Source: VRUE01 sp035605695 (GTDB taxonomy: Bacteria; Actinomycetota; Thermoleophilia; Solirubrobacterales; 70-9). From it: 64,000 nt of DNA. How positions within the stretch are numbered: position 1 is the stretch's first letter; each line of letters starts with the position of its first letter. The stretch lies in assembly GCA_035605695.1 (NCBI GenBank), contig DATNGZ010000050.1, positions 1 through 64,000 of the forward strand. The letters are read 5' to 3'. This document shows, piece by piece, positions 1 through 8,033 of the stretch. The notes below the pieces were generated by a model. The model was not told the origin of the DNA and searched no databases. It worked only from the letters and a program-made list of their open reading frames with translations. The translations under genes and the position numbers were made by a program.

Positions 1-70
1 GGCCGGAGTCGGCGACCATCCGGGCACCGCGATCGAGCAGCTCATCGGGGTATTTCTTCTTTCGTGGCAT
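1..70 (-). CDS. IS3-family transposase OrfA, N-terminal fragment (runs off the window)
   Basis: The minus strand reads from an ATG at 70 to the window edge and begins MPRKKKYPDELLDRGARMV. This matches the start of IS3-type OrfA proteins, whose N-terminal helix-turn-helix binds the element ends. Only 23 residues are visible, so the rest of the element and whether it is intact cannot be judged. It lies directly beside a toxin-antitoxin-like island, which fits an accessory region. The family call rests on the characteristic start only. Confidence 0.6.
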   Translation of the reverse strand, partial: MPRKKKYPDELLDRGARMVADSG

Positions 71-121
71 GGCTTGGGAGTTCCCTTCTTCCAGGTAGGA
101 ATCCTGGTTTCGGGGCCTCCG

Positions 122-553
122 TCAAACCCGGCCTGGCTCACCGAGACTGCGCCAAAGCTTTTGGGTATCGCCGACCACCCACGCCTGCTCGATCAAGCCT
201 CCATTCAGCCGGAAGAAGGCAGCTCCCGCATATTCGATGCGTTGGTCGGTCGGCTTGATGTCTCCCAGTGCACCTCGATGCGTGCCGCTCCACATCATTC
301 TTGTCACGACTCGATCGCCGAGCGCGAGGATCTCGTCGATGCGGTTATCCCAGTCTGGGAAGGCCACGCGAACAGTTCCGGCATAGAGTTTGAACTCATC
401 TCGTCCCTCGCATTCGGTGCCGAGGGAGCCCCGGAAGCGAAGATCCTCGGACACGATCTCGTCAGCGAGATCGAGTTGCCAGCGATTCCAAAGCTCGTTG
501 TAGAAACGCTGAACCAGAGCTTTGTTTTCGTTCTCTTGCCGGTTCCCAGGCAT
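122..553 (-). CDS. SnoaL-like ester cyclase / NTF2-fold protein
   Basis: The product is about 143 residues and looks like a SnoaL-type polyketide cyclase-like protein, a cone-shaped alpha+beta barrel of the NTF2 superfamily. Supporting segments are ALVQRFYNELWN near the N-terminus, FPDWDNRIDEILALGDRVV in the middle and GGLIEQAWVVGDTQKLWRSL at the end. The substrate cannot be predicted. The ATG at 553 shares a base with the TGA of the HEPN gene (TGATG), so translation is probably coupled; a TTG one codon upstream is less likely. It is the last gene of the accessory minus-strand run, and its link to the toxin-antitoxin genes is positional only. Confidence 0.75.
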   Translation of the reverse strand: MPGNRQENENKALVQRFYNELWNRWQLDLADEIVSEDLRFRGSLGTECEGRDEFKLYAGTVRVAFPDWDNRIDEILALGDRVVTRMMWSGTHRGALGDIKPTDQRIEYAGAAFFRLNGGLIEQAWVVGDTQKLWRSLGEPGRV

Positions 554-948
554 CAACCAATTTGCTCGGCAGCGCAGATCTTTGTCCCTTCGATCAGAGA
601 AAGCGTCTCTCCCCTATTAAGTGTGGGCTCGGGCAGATCGGAATAGCGAAACCCGGCTGCCCAGGGAGTCAGATCCGGCAGCCTGTCGGCCTGCTCGGGG
701 CGAGGGATCTTGGAACTGTCCAGCAATGTGAGCAGGTAGGTGATGTTGTGGGTGCGCTCGTACGAGATGTCGTTGCTAGCAAGCACTGCCTTGATCATCT
801 TCTCGACGGCCTGCTGGGCGTGGAACCCGAGGACGTCGTCGGGCACATCGTCATCCTCGATGAGCCGCACCAGCACGATCTCATCGCCGCCCGCCTTTCG
901 CATCAGGACGCGGGCGAGCTCGTCTCCGCTACGAGGCTCTGCCGCCAA
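553..948 (-). CDS. HEPN-domain protein of an MNT-HEPN toxin-antitoxin pair
   Basis: This 131-residue protein has the HEPN signature: GFHAQQAVEKMIKAVL in the central helix and YERTHNITYLL with the R-x-x-H element, followed by an aromatic-rich segment (WAAGFRYSD). HEPN partners of minimal nucleotidyltransferases are typically RNase toxins neutralised by AMPylation from the MNT partner. The MNT gene lies immediately upstream and overlaps it by 20 nt, the standard arrangement. The start given is a TTG; an internal ATG at 903 would remove 15 residues and still keep the HEPN core. Whether the RNase is active cannot be told. Confidence 0.8.
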   Translation of the reverse strand: MAAEPRSGDELARVLMRKAGGDEIVLVRLIEDDDVPDDVLGFHAQQAVEKMIKAVLASNDISYERTHNITYLLTLLDSSKIPRPEQADRLPDLTPWAAGFRYSDLPEPTLNRGETLSLIEGTKICAAEQIG

Positions 949-1252
949 CGACCTGCCCCTCCGTCAGAGCGTCGTGGAGCATCGTCCCCTGCACAACTCC
1001 CCATCTCCGAGCGTGATCCTCGGTGACCACGACCACATCTGCAGGTACCCCTAGTTCCCCAACCAATCTTCCTAGTCTCACCGACTCGCCAAATCGATCT
1101 GCGAGATCCGGCTCGATCACAAGGAAGTCCACGTCGCTGTCGGCCTTCTCGTCTCCTCGTGCGTAGGAGCCGAAGAGAATTACCTTGGAATCAGCACCGG
1201 CCGCCTCAGCCAGTGCCTTTCCCGCGCGCTGAATCAGATCGCGTGAAGCCAT
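929..1252 (-). CDS. Minimal nucleotidyltransferase (MNT) antitoxin partner
   Basis: The ATG at 1252 gives 107 residues with the polymerase-beta-type nucleotidyltransferase core: ILFGSYARGDEKADSDVDFLVIE, which contains the GSxxRG motif and the paired aspartates of DVD. In MNT-HEPN systems this enzyme adds nucleotides to the HEPN toxin. The reading frame is open further upstream, but the added residues look unrelated, so the internal ATG is preferred. It overlaps the HEPN gene by 20 nt and follows a broken second nucleotidyltransferase, so the region may have held two related modules. Confidence 0.8.
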   Translation of the reverse strand: MASRDLIQRAGKALAEAAGADSKVILFGSYARGDEKADSDVDFLVIEPDLADRFGESVRLGRLVGELGVPADVVVVTEDHARRWGVVQGTMLHDALTEGQVVGGRAS

Positions 1253-1589
1253 GCGGACACGGTAGCCGAGCCGAGGGCGGCTGTCTGCAATTGATTGGGC
1301 AGCGGCTGCCCAAATCGACATCAATCCCGCCTGATCGAGGCGAATCTACGCTGAAAATCGACGGTTGGCTGCTGAGAAAGGATTCACCGGTTTGCACATG
1401 GCCATTGGCCGCAGCCGCTACCGCCGCGACCCGCTTGAGGTTCTCAATATCTGGGGCAACGACGATGTCTACGTCCTTCGTTCCGCGGACCACCCCCCAG
1501 GCGTTGACGGCCAGCCCACCGATTAGTACGAACTCGACGCCTGCCTCCGAGAGCCGGCGAAGGAGTTGATCGAAGGCGGCTTCGGTCAA
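1206..1589 (-). pseudogene. Truncated nucleotidyltransferase, AbiEii/DUF6036-like
   Basis: The first about 75 residues look like an AbiEii/DUF6036-type nucleotidyltransferase: a helical start, FVLIGGLAVNAWGVVRGTKD and VDIVVAPDIENLKRVAAV, with the G-x-x-A-x-x-x-W and D-x-D elements. After about residue 80 the sequence becomes Pro/Arg/Ser-rich and loses family character, as expected after a frameshift or deletion, and it runs on into the MNT start. The usual C-terminal half is absent. The TTG start at 1589 overlaps the upstream stop (TTGA), so it was once part of an operon. I call it a remnant. Confidence 0.55.
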
Positions 1590-1858
1590 TGTGGACGAGC
1601 GGTACCCACGAATTGCATCAGCTTGTGACTCAGCGCAATTCCCTCGGCCAAGTTGATGCTCATTGGTCGCTGGGCGTCATCGCGCAGTCGCTGCACACGA
1701 ACTGCCTCGGCTGCCTCTGCAGGACCCTTCGAGGCTTCGCTCGGCTGTTGGATCGACGCCACGAAGAGACGGTAGCGGAGCGGAACGGTTCTCTCCTGTT
1801 TGGGCAGCGGACGGCTTTCGCTGCCCAAACCATCGTCAATCGGCGGAATAAGAAGCAA
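1586..1858 (-). CDS. Small hypothetical protein upstream of the nucleotidyltransferase remnant
   Basis: A 90-residue reading frame whose C-terminal half (SINLAEGIALSHKLMQFVG) is predicted helical and looks like a real protein; the N-terminal 20 residues are less convincing, so the start may be further in. Its stop overlaps the TTG start of the truncated nucleotidyltransferase, which suggests co-transcription. By position it could be the partner or antitoxin of that module, but no family is recognised. The 157 nt upstream (1859-2015) contain no other convincing gene. Confidence 0.45.
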   Translation of the reverse strand: MLLIPPIDDGLGSESRPLPKQERTVPLRYRLFVASIQQPSEASKGPAEAAEAVRVQRLRDDAQRPMSINLAEGIALSHKLMQFVGTARPH

Positions 1859-2015
1859 TGAATCGAAGAGCTAACTGTCGGAGCAGCATCGAGGTCCTCG
1901 ATGTCTGCGAGATCGTGGGGACGAGCAGGAGATAGACAGTCATGTTTATAGTGCTGAGTCGTGTACGGCTCCTGACTTTCCTCAAGGGGCGACACCAGCC
2001 ATCTCTCAGGCAGGC

Positions 2016-2519
2016 ATGGACGACGCAGCGCAGAGCCAAGACGGGTTCGCAGACGCCTTCGAGTCGGCATTCGCCCGGCTGCGAATTCGCATCGAGACGG
2101 CATGCGCCGGCCAGGGCGACTGGCCCGCGGGCACGGCCGCCGGCATTCACGCGGCGCTGACCTTCGCCGCAGCCGATCCCGCCGCCGCCCGGGCACTGAC
2201 GAGCGATGCCCTCGCTGCCGGCAAAGCGGGCTTCGCGCGCTATGAGCGCCTGATCTCCTACCTCTGCGATTTGCTCCGCCCCGGCCGGAGGGAGAGCGAC
2301 GTCGAGCCCCTCCCCGCCGAAACGGAGCGGGCCCTGACCGGCGGCGTCGCGATGCTGGTTGCCCAGCGCATTGACCTGGACCGGCACGCCGAGTTGCCGG
2401 AGCTCGCCGCCGAGGCGGCCCAGTTCGTCCTCACCCCCTATCTGGGGATGGACGAGGCGAGGCGGGTTGCCGTCGCTAACCTCAATCGGGGATGGGACGA
2501 AGCAAGACCACAGCGGTGA
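2016..2519 (+). CDS. TetR-type C-terminal ligand domain protein without DNA-binding domain
   Basis: The 167-residue product is all-helical and resembles the C-terminal domain of TetR/AcrR regulators. DPAAARALTSDALAAGKAGFARYERL is followed by an acidic linker and AETERALTGGVAMLVAQR, ending in AAQFVLTPYLGMDEAR. No helix-turn-helix precedes it, and the upstream 150 nt encode none in any frame I can see. It is therefore either a stand-alone ligand-binding protein or a 5-prime truncated regulator. Its last 28 nt overlap the next gene, suggesting coupling with a secreted protein. Confidence 0.6.
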   Translation: MDDAAQSQDGFADAFESAFARLRIRIETACAGQGDWPAGTAAGIHAALTFAAADPAAARALTSDALAAGKAGFARYERLISYLCDLLRPGRRESDVEPLPAETERALTGGVAMLVAQRIDLDRHAELPELAAEAAQFVLTPYLGMDEARRVAVANLNRGWDEARPQR

Positions 2520-3277
2520 CGTCGGCTGTGGCCGCGCTGTTGGTCCTGATCGTGCCGCTCGCCCACGCCGAGCTGACCGAGCGGGGCGACCTCTTCGTCC
2601 GCTTCAAAGGGGGGATAAGCCCACGCGCCCTGCCGCGCACCAAACTGGCTCCGATCGCGGTCAGCGTCGCCGGCACCGTGAAAAGTCTTTCCGGTGAACG
2701 CCCGCCGGCCCTGCGCCGGATCAGGATCGAACTCAACCGCGGCGGCAAGCTCGACCCCAGCGGCCTTCCTCTATGCCGCTACGGGCAACTGGTGGCCGCT
2801 TCGCCCAAGCAGGTGCTGGCCGAGTGCGGCGACGCGCTGGTCGGCGAAGGCTCCTATCACGCCAAGACCGCCTTTCCCGAACAGGCAACGTTCCCCTCGG
2901 CAGGGCACATGCTCGCCTTCAACGCGATCTACGAAGGGCACAGCGCGATCCTGGCCCACATCTACGGGCGCGAGCCGATTCCGATCAGCCGCATCATCGT
3001 CTTCCGCATACGTCGCAGCGGCGGCACCTTCGGCACCATCCTTACCGGCACCCTGCCCGACGCGGTCAACCACTACGGCTACGTCGCCGGCATCTACCTG
3101 CGGCTGTTTCGCCGCTTCGACGTCGACGGTCGGCGGCGCAGCTACCTCAGCGCCGCCTGCGCGGCTCCGGCGGGCTTTCCAAGCGCCGTCTTCCCCTTCG
3201 CCCGCGCCTCGATGAGCTTTGCCGACGGCCGCACCCTCTCCAGCACGCTGACCCGCAGTTGCAGGGTCAGCGGCTGA
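2492..3277 (+). CDS. Secreted protein of unknown function
   Basis: The 261-residue product starts with a clear Sec signal peptide (TTAVTSAVAALLVLIVPLAHA) and continues as a soluble domain rich in beta-type segments. Three Cys residues in the mature part (LCRYGQL, LAECGDAL, SAACAAP), plus one near the end (RSCRVSG), may form disulfides outside the cell. No enzymatic motif is visible. It overlaps the preceding TetR-like gene by 28 nt. The sequence style fits secreted proteins of Thermoleophilia-like actinobacteria; I know no function for it. Confidence 0.7.
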   Translation: MGRSKTTAVTSAVAALLVLIVPLAHAELTERGDLFVRFKGGISPRALPRTKLAPIAVSVAGTVKSLSGERPPALRRIRIELNRGGKLDPSGLPLCRYGQLVAASPKQVLAECGDALVGEGSYHAKTAFPEQATFPSAGHMLAFNAIYEGHSAILAHIYGREPIPISRIIVFRIRRSGGTFGTILTGTLPDAVNHYGYVAGIYLRLFRRFDVDGRRRSYLSAACAAPAGFPSAVFPFARASMSFADGRTLSSTLTRSCRVSG

Positions 3278-3280
3278 GCG

Positions 3281-3907
3281 TTAGGAGTAGAGGCTCTCGG
3301 ATGCCAGCTCCTGGGCGCGACGGTTCCAGAGCTTGACCTCCATCAGGATCTCGTCGCCGTAGCCCTCGAGGGCGTCGAGAGCGACGAGGGTGAAACGGCC
3401 GTTGGAGACGACTTCTTGGTCGACGGTCTCCAGATCCAGCTCCGCCGCCGCCGCCACGGCGCCCTGGACGAGGGGACGACCCCAGACCAGGGTGACGGCG
3501 CCCGCCCGCCCGTTCTCGCCGCGCCAGCGGCCGATCACCTCGTCGTTGAGGTCGATCTTCCAGTCCGGGTTGTCCTCGGCCAGCACGTCGGTGAAGTCGA
3601 CGACGGCACGGAGATCGCTGGGCTCGCCACCCTCTGGCTGGACGTAGGAGACGTGGCCGAACAGCTCCAGGCTTCCCTCGGGCCCGTCGGCGCGAGCGGA
3701 GCAGGGAACCCAAACTCGGCCGCCCCAGGTGCGCTCGGGAAACCAGTCGAGCTCGGCGGGCGCCTCGACGCCGTCCGGCAGGTCCTCGATCTCCCCGCAA
3801 GCGTTGCGAAATGCCTCGCCGAGCTGCTCGGCGAAGCGCCCGTGCGGGATCCCCTCCTGGGTCGAGTCGGCGATGAAGCGCGGGATCGGGCGTGGGTTGG
3901 GGGGCAT
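3281..3907 (-). CDS. Conserved hypothetical cytoplasmic protein
   Basis: A 208-residue acidic protein without signal peptide or membrane segment. Notable stretches are ELDWFPERTWGGRVWVPCSA, LRAVVDFTDVLAEDNPDWKI and DLNDEVIGRWRGENGRAGAV, suggesting a mostly beta fold. It starts at an ATG at 3907 and converges with the secreted-protein gene, with only 3 nt between the stops. The 138 nt up to the next divergent gene hold its presumed promoter; I see no clear motif there. No family is recognised. Confidence 0.6.
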   Translation of the reverse strand: MPPNPRPIPRFIADSTQEGIPHGRFAEQLGEAFRNACGEIEDLPDGVEAPAELDWFPERTWGGRVWVPCSARADGPEGSLELFGHVSYVQPEGGEPSDLRAVVDFTDVLAEDNPDWKIDLNDEVIGRWRGENGRAGAVTLVWGRPLVQGAVAAAAELDLETVDQEVVSNGRFTLVALDALEGYGDEILMEVKLWNRRAQELASESLYS

Positions 3908-4045
3908 CGGCTGGGGAGCCTATCTGGGAAGTGTTAACCCTTATCCAACTGGCATATCTGAGCAAACCGCTGCCGCTACGCTCCGTACACACTCCGGTTC
4001 GCAGAGCCGATAGGGGATCGAAGGACGGCAAGGGAGGCCAAGGGG

Positions 4046-6136
4046 ATGAAGGACTTTACGAGGCTGCCAGGCAAGCTCGGGAGCGCTCGCCGACTGCTGC
4101 GCGCACAGATGCTGGCAGTGGCGCTGTCGTTCACCGCACTTGGGGTAGCGGCCCCGGCGGTGGCCCAGGCAGCGCTCGGCTACGAGCCCGATGGGGCAAA
4201 CCCCTCGATCGCCCTGGCCGGCGAACTGCCGCACGGCGTCGCGATCGACCAGGCAAGCCAGCGCATATACGTCTCGGTGCTCTCGACCAACACCAGCACC
4301 GGAGCCTCCGGCCAGATCGATCAGTTGGAGAGCACGGGCGCCCCGACCGCCGCCTCACCCTTCGCCCTCGGCACGGAAGCCTTCCCAACCGGCGTCGCGG
4401 TCAACCCGATCACCCAGGGCATCTACGTAGCCCAGTTCATCGCCTCGACGCCGCAAGGGAACAAAGGCAGCTCGAAGATCGTTCAGCTCTCCGCCGCCGG
4501 GACAATGGGGACCGAGTTCGCGACGAGCAACAATCCCGGCAAGGCTCCGCAGATCGCCACCGACTCCGCCGGCAACGTCTACTTCCCCAGCGATGCCACC
4601 AATGCGGTCCAGGTGTTCAACTCGGCGGGAGTCCTGCAGAGCACGATCAGTTGCGCCGGTTGCCCTGGCGGCGCGTTCGGCAACCCCGCCAGCGTCGCGG
4701 TCGACTCCGTCGGCAACGTCTACGTCGTCGACCTGGAAACCGACCGGGTGGTGAAGTTCACCCACTCGGGGTCGTCCTACTCATTTGCGTCGGTGCTGCA
4801 GAGTGGGCGCGGCGCGGTTGCCGTTGGTGTGGATCCCGCGGACAACGCGGTCTTCGTCGGCGACCTCTCCGCCGGGGAATACCACGTCGTTGCCTACGAC
4901 TCTGCTGCGGTCCAGTTCGACGACTTCGGCGGCGGCCTCTTTGGCGCTCCCAGCCAGGGCCCGGCGGGTGCGGGTCAGATCGCGGTCAACGCCACCACCC
5001 ACAAGCTGTATGTGAGCGAACCCAACACCCACAAACTCCTTGTCTTCGCCAAGGTCACGATTCACCCGCCGGTTGCATCGACCAATCCCGCTTCTTTCGT
5101 CGGCCAGGTCTCGGCGAGGCTGAATGCCACCGTCAACCCCAAATTCCACGCGGTCACCAGCTGCCGCTTCGAGTACACCAACGCAACAGATTTCCAGACA
5201 AACGGCTACACCAACGCGATTGACGCCCCTTGCTCATCGCTGCCCAGCGGCTCGGAAGACGTTGTGGTCAACGCGACGCCCACCGGGCTCTCGCCCAGCA
5301 CCACCTACCACTACCGGGTAGTGGCGGCGAACAACGCGGGCTCGGTCGAAGGCAGCGATGCCACCTTCACCACGCTGCCGACCACCGCCGCCACGGTCAC
5401 GACCGAAGCCGCTTCCAGCGTGACGCAGATCGGGGCCACCCTCAACGGCAAGGTCAATCCCCACGGCGGGTCCGTCTCCGACTGCCATTTCGAGTACGGC
5501 GTCGGTCTTTCCTACGCGACAAGCGTTCCCTGTACCGCGGTCGGCGTGGTCACGACGGACGTTGCCCAGAAAAAAACGGTCGCCGGTCTCTCCGCCAACA
5601 CGACCTATCACTACCGGCTGGTGGTGACGAGCAATGCGGGGCTTGTTAACGGCAACGATCGCGAATTCACGACTCCGCCGCCCGCGCCCCTGGTGACTAC
5701 AGAAGCGGCATCGGGAATCACCCAGACCGCCGCCACTTTGGCCGGCACGATCGACCCCAAGGGCGGCGCCGCGAGCTGTCGCTTCGAATACGGCACGACC
5801 GCGGCTTACGGGACTGCGGCGGCCTGCGCCACCGATCCCGGCGCCGGCGAAGGGCCGGTCCCCGAGCAGCTCAGTCTCACCGGTCTCAACGCTGGGACCA
5901 CCTATCACTACCGCTTGGTTGGCACCAACGGCGGTGGCAGCACGAACGGGTTGGACCTCTCTTTCACGACTCTGCCGCCACCATCGCTACCGCCGATCGT
6001 GCAACCCCTACCCCAGCCGCAGTTGCCGGCCCCCAAGCCGAAGCCGTTGAAGTGCAAGAAGGGCTTCCACAAGAAAAAGGTCCACGGCAAGGTCCGGTGC
6101 GTCAAGATCAAACGCCGCAAGAGCGGGCGGCGCTAA
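4046..6136 (+). CDS. Secreted NHL-repeat / fibronectin-like surface protein with basic tail
   Basis: The 696-residue product has an N-terminal signal peptide (LLRAQMLAVALSFTALGVA, then AVAQA). Residues about 50-330 form NHL-type beta-propeller repeats (GVAIDQASQRIYVS, SVAVDSVGNVYVVD, QIAVNATTHKLYVSE). Three fibronectin-like modules follow, each with the pattern ATLNGKVNPHGG...FEYG...TTYHYRLV, at about 345-440, 450-545 and 550-645. A Pro-rich linker leads to a Lys/Arg-rich tail (CKKGFHKKKVHGKVRC). It probably sits in or on the cell wall. Its TAA overlaps the convergent stop of the next gene. Confidence 0.8.
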   Translation: MKDFTRLPGKLGSARRLLRAQMLAVALSFTALGVAAPAVAQAALGYEPDGANPSIALAGELPHGVAIDQASQRIYVSVLSTNTSTGASGQIDQLESTGAPTAASPFALGTEAFPTGVAVNPITQGIYVAQFIASTPQGNKGSSKIVQLSAAGTMGTEFATSNNPGKAPQIATDSAGNVYFPSDATNAVQVFNSAGVLQSTISCAGCPGGAFGNPASVAVDSVGNVYVVDLETDRVVKFTHSGSSYSFASVLQSGRGAVAVGVDPADNAVFVGDLSAGEYHVVAYDSAAVQFDDFGGGLFGAPSQGPAGAGQIAVNATTHKLYVSEPNTHKLLVFAKVTIHPPVASTNPASFVGQVSARLNATVNPKFHAVTSCRFEYTNATDFQTNGYTNAIDAPCSSLPSGSEDVVVNATPTGLSPSTTYHYRVVAANNAGSVEGSDATFTTLPTTAATVTTEAASSVTQIGATLNGKVNPHGGSVSDCHFEYGVGLSYATSVPCTAVGVVTTDVAQKKTVAGLSANTTYHYRLVVTSNAGLVNGNDREFTTPPPAPLVTTEAASGITQTAATLAGTIDPKGGAASCRFEYGTTAAYGTAAACATDPGAGEGPVPEQLSLTGLNAGTTYHYRLVGTNGGGSTNGLDLSFTTLPPPSLPPIVQPLPQPQLPAPKPKPLKCKKGFHKKKVHGKVRCVKIKRRKSGRR

Positions 6137-7140
6137 CCGTCGCGTAGATCGGCGGCCGCGCGCTCCGGTGGGTAGGTGTTGATGTCGACCCCGGTGGCAA
6201 ACTCGAACGAGGCCTTGATCGTCAGCCGTGGGGCGATGTCGACGTGCCAGTGGAAGGCCTCGGTCCCGCGCGGCGCCGTGCGGACCCAGAGGTTGAGCTC
6301 GGGCGTCTGGCCGAAGCGCTTGGCGAGGAGGCGCAGGGCAGTGTGGATCATCGCCGCGCCGGCGCCGTCCTCGGCGAAGCTCGCCGCCGCGGTCCGCGGC
6401 ACGACCCGCAGCTCGAAGGGCGAGCGCGAGGCCCAGGGGCAGATCAGCGCCGCCTCGTCGTCGATCGCGACGAGGCGCTCGCGCCGGCGCACCTCCTCGA
6501 CCAAGACGTCGCTGAGCAGGCTGCCACCGGCCGTGCGTTCGGCGTAAGCGCCGGCCCGCTCGCGCTCACGGGCCACGGCGGCCGGGACGAAGTCGAGCGC
6601 GTAGAGCTGGGCGTGGCTGTGCTCGAGTGAGGCGCCGGCGCCACCGCCCTCGTTGACGATCAGCTGCACGTAGGCGGCATCGCCGTGGGCGCGCATGCGC
6701 TCGCGCCAGGTCGCCACCGCGGCAGCGAACTGGTCCTCGTCCAGCTCCGCCATCGTGGTGAGGTGTTGGGGGGCGTTGATAACGACCTCGTGGGTGCCAG
6801 TAGCGGGACGCGAAGCAAAGAGATCGGGTTCGCCCGCCCGCCGAGACTCAAGCAGCGGGTCGCCGGCGCTGGCGAAGGCGCCCGCCTCGCCCCCGGTACC
6901 GCCGCCGGGCTCAGCCGCGGCCTCGCCCCCGAGCGCCGGATAGAGGTTGGGCACGACCCGCGTCGTCCAGCCGGGGCTGTCGGCCGCACCGCCGCCCGCC
7001 CGCGTCGCGTAGACCTCGGGCGGCGTGCGGTCCTCGCGCCCCTCGCAGAAGGGACAGTTCTCCGGTCCCTTCGGCTCGCTCGCGGACGTTTTGAATCCCT
7101 CGGGTCGGTCCGCACGGCCGGGCGCCAGGATCGCCGGCAA
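6133..7140 (-). CDS. Galactose-1-phosphate uridylyltransferase-like HIT-superfamily enzyme
   Basis: The protein resembles GalT, which exchanges UMP between UDP-glucose and galactose-1-phosphate. It has a zinc-type CPFCEG motif near residue 30, RVVPNLYPAL, HEVVINAPQHLTTMAEL, the catalytic-type SLEHSHAQLYAL (in place of the usual HPHGQ) and FHWHVDIAPRLT near the end. The conventional start is a TTG at 7140, but family-like sequence (ELRIDQLSGL) continues upstream in frame, where the only plausible start is a CTG at 7179 overlapping the stop of the SPFH gene. Substrate specificity is open; a nucleotide-sugar or phosphorylase role is possible. Confidence 0.75.
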   Translation of the reverse strand: MPAILAPGRADRPEGFKTSASEPKGPENCPFCEGREDRTPPEVYATRAGGGAADSPGWTTRVVPNLYPALGGEAAAEPGGGTGGEAGAFASAGDPLLESRRAGEPDLFASRPATGTHEVVINAPQHLTTMAELDEDQFAAAVATWRERMRAHGDAAYVQLIVNEGGGAGASLEHSHAQLYALDFVPAAVARERERAGAYAERTAGGSLLSDVLVEEVRRRERLVAIDDEAALICPWASRSPFELRVVPRTAAASFAEDGAGAAMIHTALRLLAKRFGQTPELNLWVRTAPRGTEAFHWHVDIAPRLTIKASFEFATGVDINTYPPERAAADLRDG

Positions 7141-7175
7141 GCCCGAGAGTTGATCGATGCGCAGCTCGGGGGAGC

Positions 7176-8033
7176 TCAGGAGCGGGAGGGGGGGAGGTCG
7201 TCTACGTCGGGCACTGGCGGAACCGCCGGCGATGGAGGCGGTGGCTCCGTCGGCGCCGGCCGCTTCGGTCTTTTCCTGCCCTGCTCCCCGCCCAGGAACG
7301 GTTCGATCATGTCCATTGGTAGGGGGAAGACAACAGTTGTGTTCTGGTTGCTGCCGATTTCCAGCAGCGTCTGCAGGTAGCGCAGCTGCAGCGAGGCCGG
7401 GTTGGTGCTGATGATGTCGGCCGCATCGGTGAGCTTCTGCGCCGCCTGGTACTCGCCCTCGGAGTTGATGATCTTGGCCCGCCGCTCGCGCTCGGCCTCG
7501 GCCTGCCTGGCGATCGCGCGCTGCATCTGTTCGGGGATTTCGACGTCCTTGATCTCGACCGCGGTCACCTTCACGCCCCAGGGCTCGGTCGACTCGTCGA
7601 TGATCTTCTGCAGCTCTTCGTTGAGCCGCTCGCGCTCGGAGAGCAGCTGGTCGAATTCGGCCTTGCCGAGCACCGAGCGCAGCGCCGTCTGGGAGATCTG
7701 CGAGGTGGCGATGAGGAAGTTTTCGACCTCGGTGATCGCCCGGTTGGAGTCAACCACGCGGAAGTAGGCGACGGCGTTGACGCTGGCCGGGACGTTGTCG
7801 CGGGTGATCACCTCCTGCGGCGGGATGTTCAGCGTCACCGTGCGCAGGTCGACCCGGACCATGCGGTCGATCATCGGGATCAGCAGGATCAGGCCCGGCC
7901 CCTTGGTCGCGATCAGGCGACCGAGGCGGAAGATCACGCCGCGCTCGTACTCGCGCAGGACCTTCACTGAGGAGCCGATCGCGATCAGGGCGAAGATCGC
8001 CACCACGATCAGCACTCCTCCAACGACTGCCAT
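7176..8033 (-). CDS. SPFH/stomatin-like membrane protein (slipin)
   Basis: The 285-residue product has one N-terminal membrane helix (VVGGVLIVVAIFALIAIGSS), then the stomatin/SPFH domain: LREYERGVIFRLGRL, GPGLILLIPMIDRMVRVDLR and IPPQEVITRDNVPASVNAV. A charged helical segment follows (QRAIARQAEAERERRAK), then a Pro-rich tail. Such proteins scaffold membrane microdomains and oligomerise. The gene follows an NfeD gene with a TGATG overlap, the classical partner arrangement. It lies just upstream of the GalT-like gene and may be co-transcribed with it. Confidence 0.9.
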   Translation of the reverse strand: MAVVGGVLIVVAIFALIAIGSSVKVLREYERGVIFRLGRLIATKGPGLILLIPMIDRMVRVDLRTVTLNIPPQEVITRDNVPASVNAVAYFRVVDSNRAITEVENFLIATSQISQTALRSVLGKAEFDQLLSERERLNEELQKIIDESTEPWGVKVTAVEIKDVEIPEQMQRAIARQAEAERERRAKIINSEGEYQAAQKLTDAADIISTNPASLQLRYLQTLLEIGSNQNTTVVFPLPMDMIEPFLGGEQGRKRPKRPAPTEPPPPSPAVPPVPDVDDLPPSRS

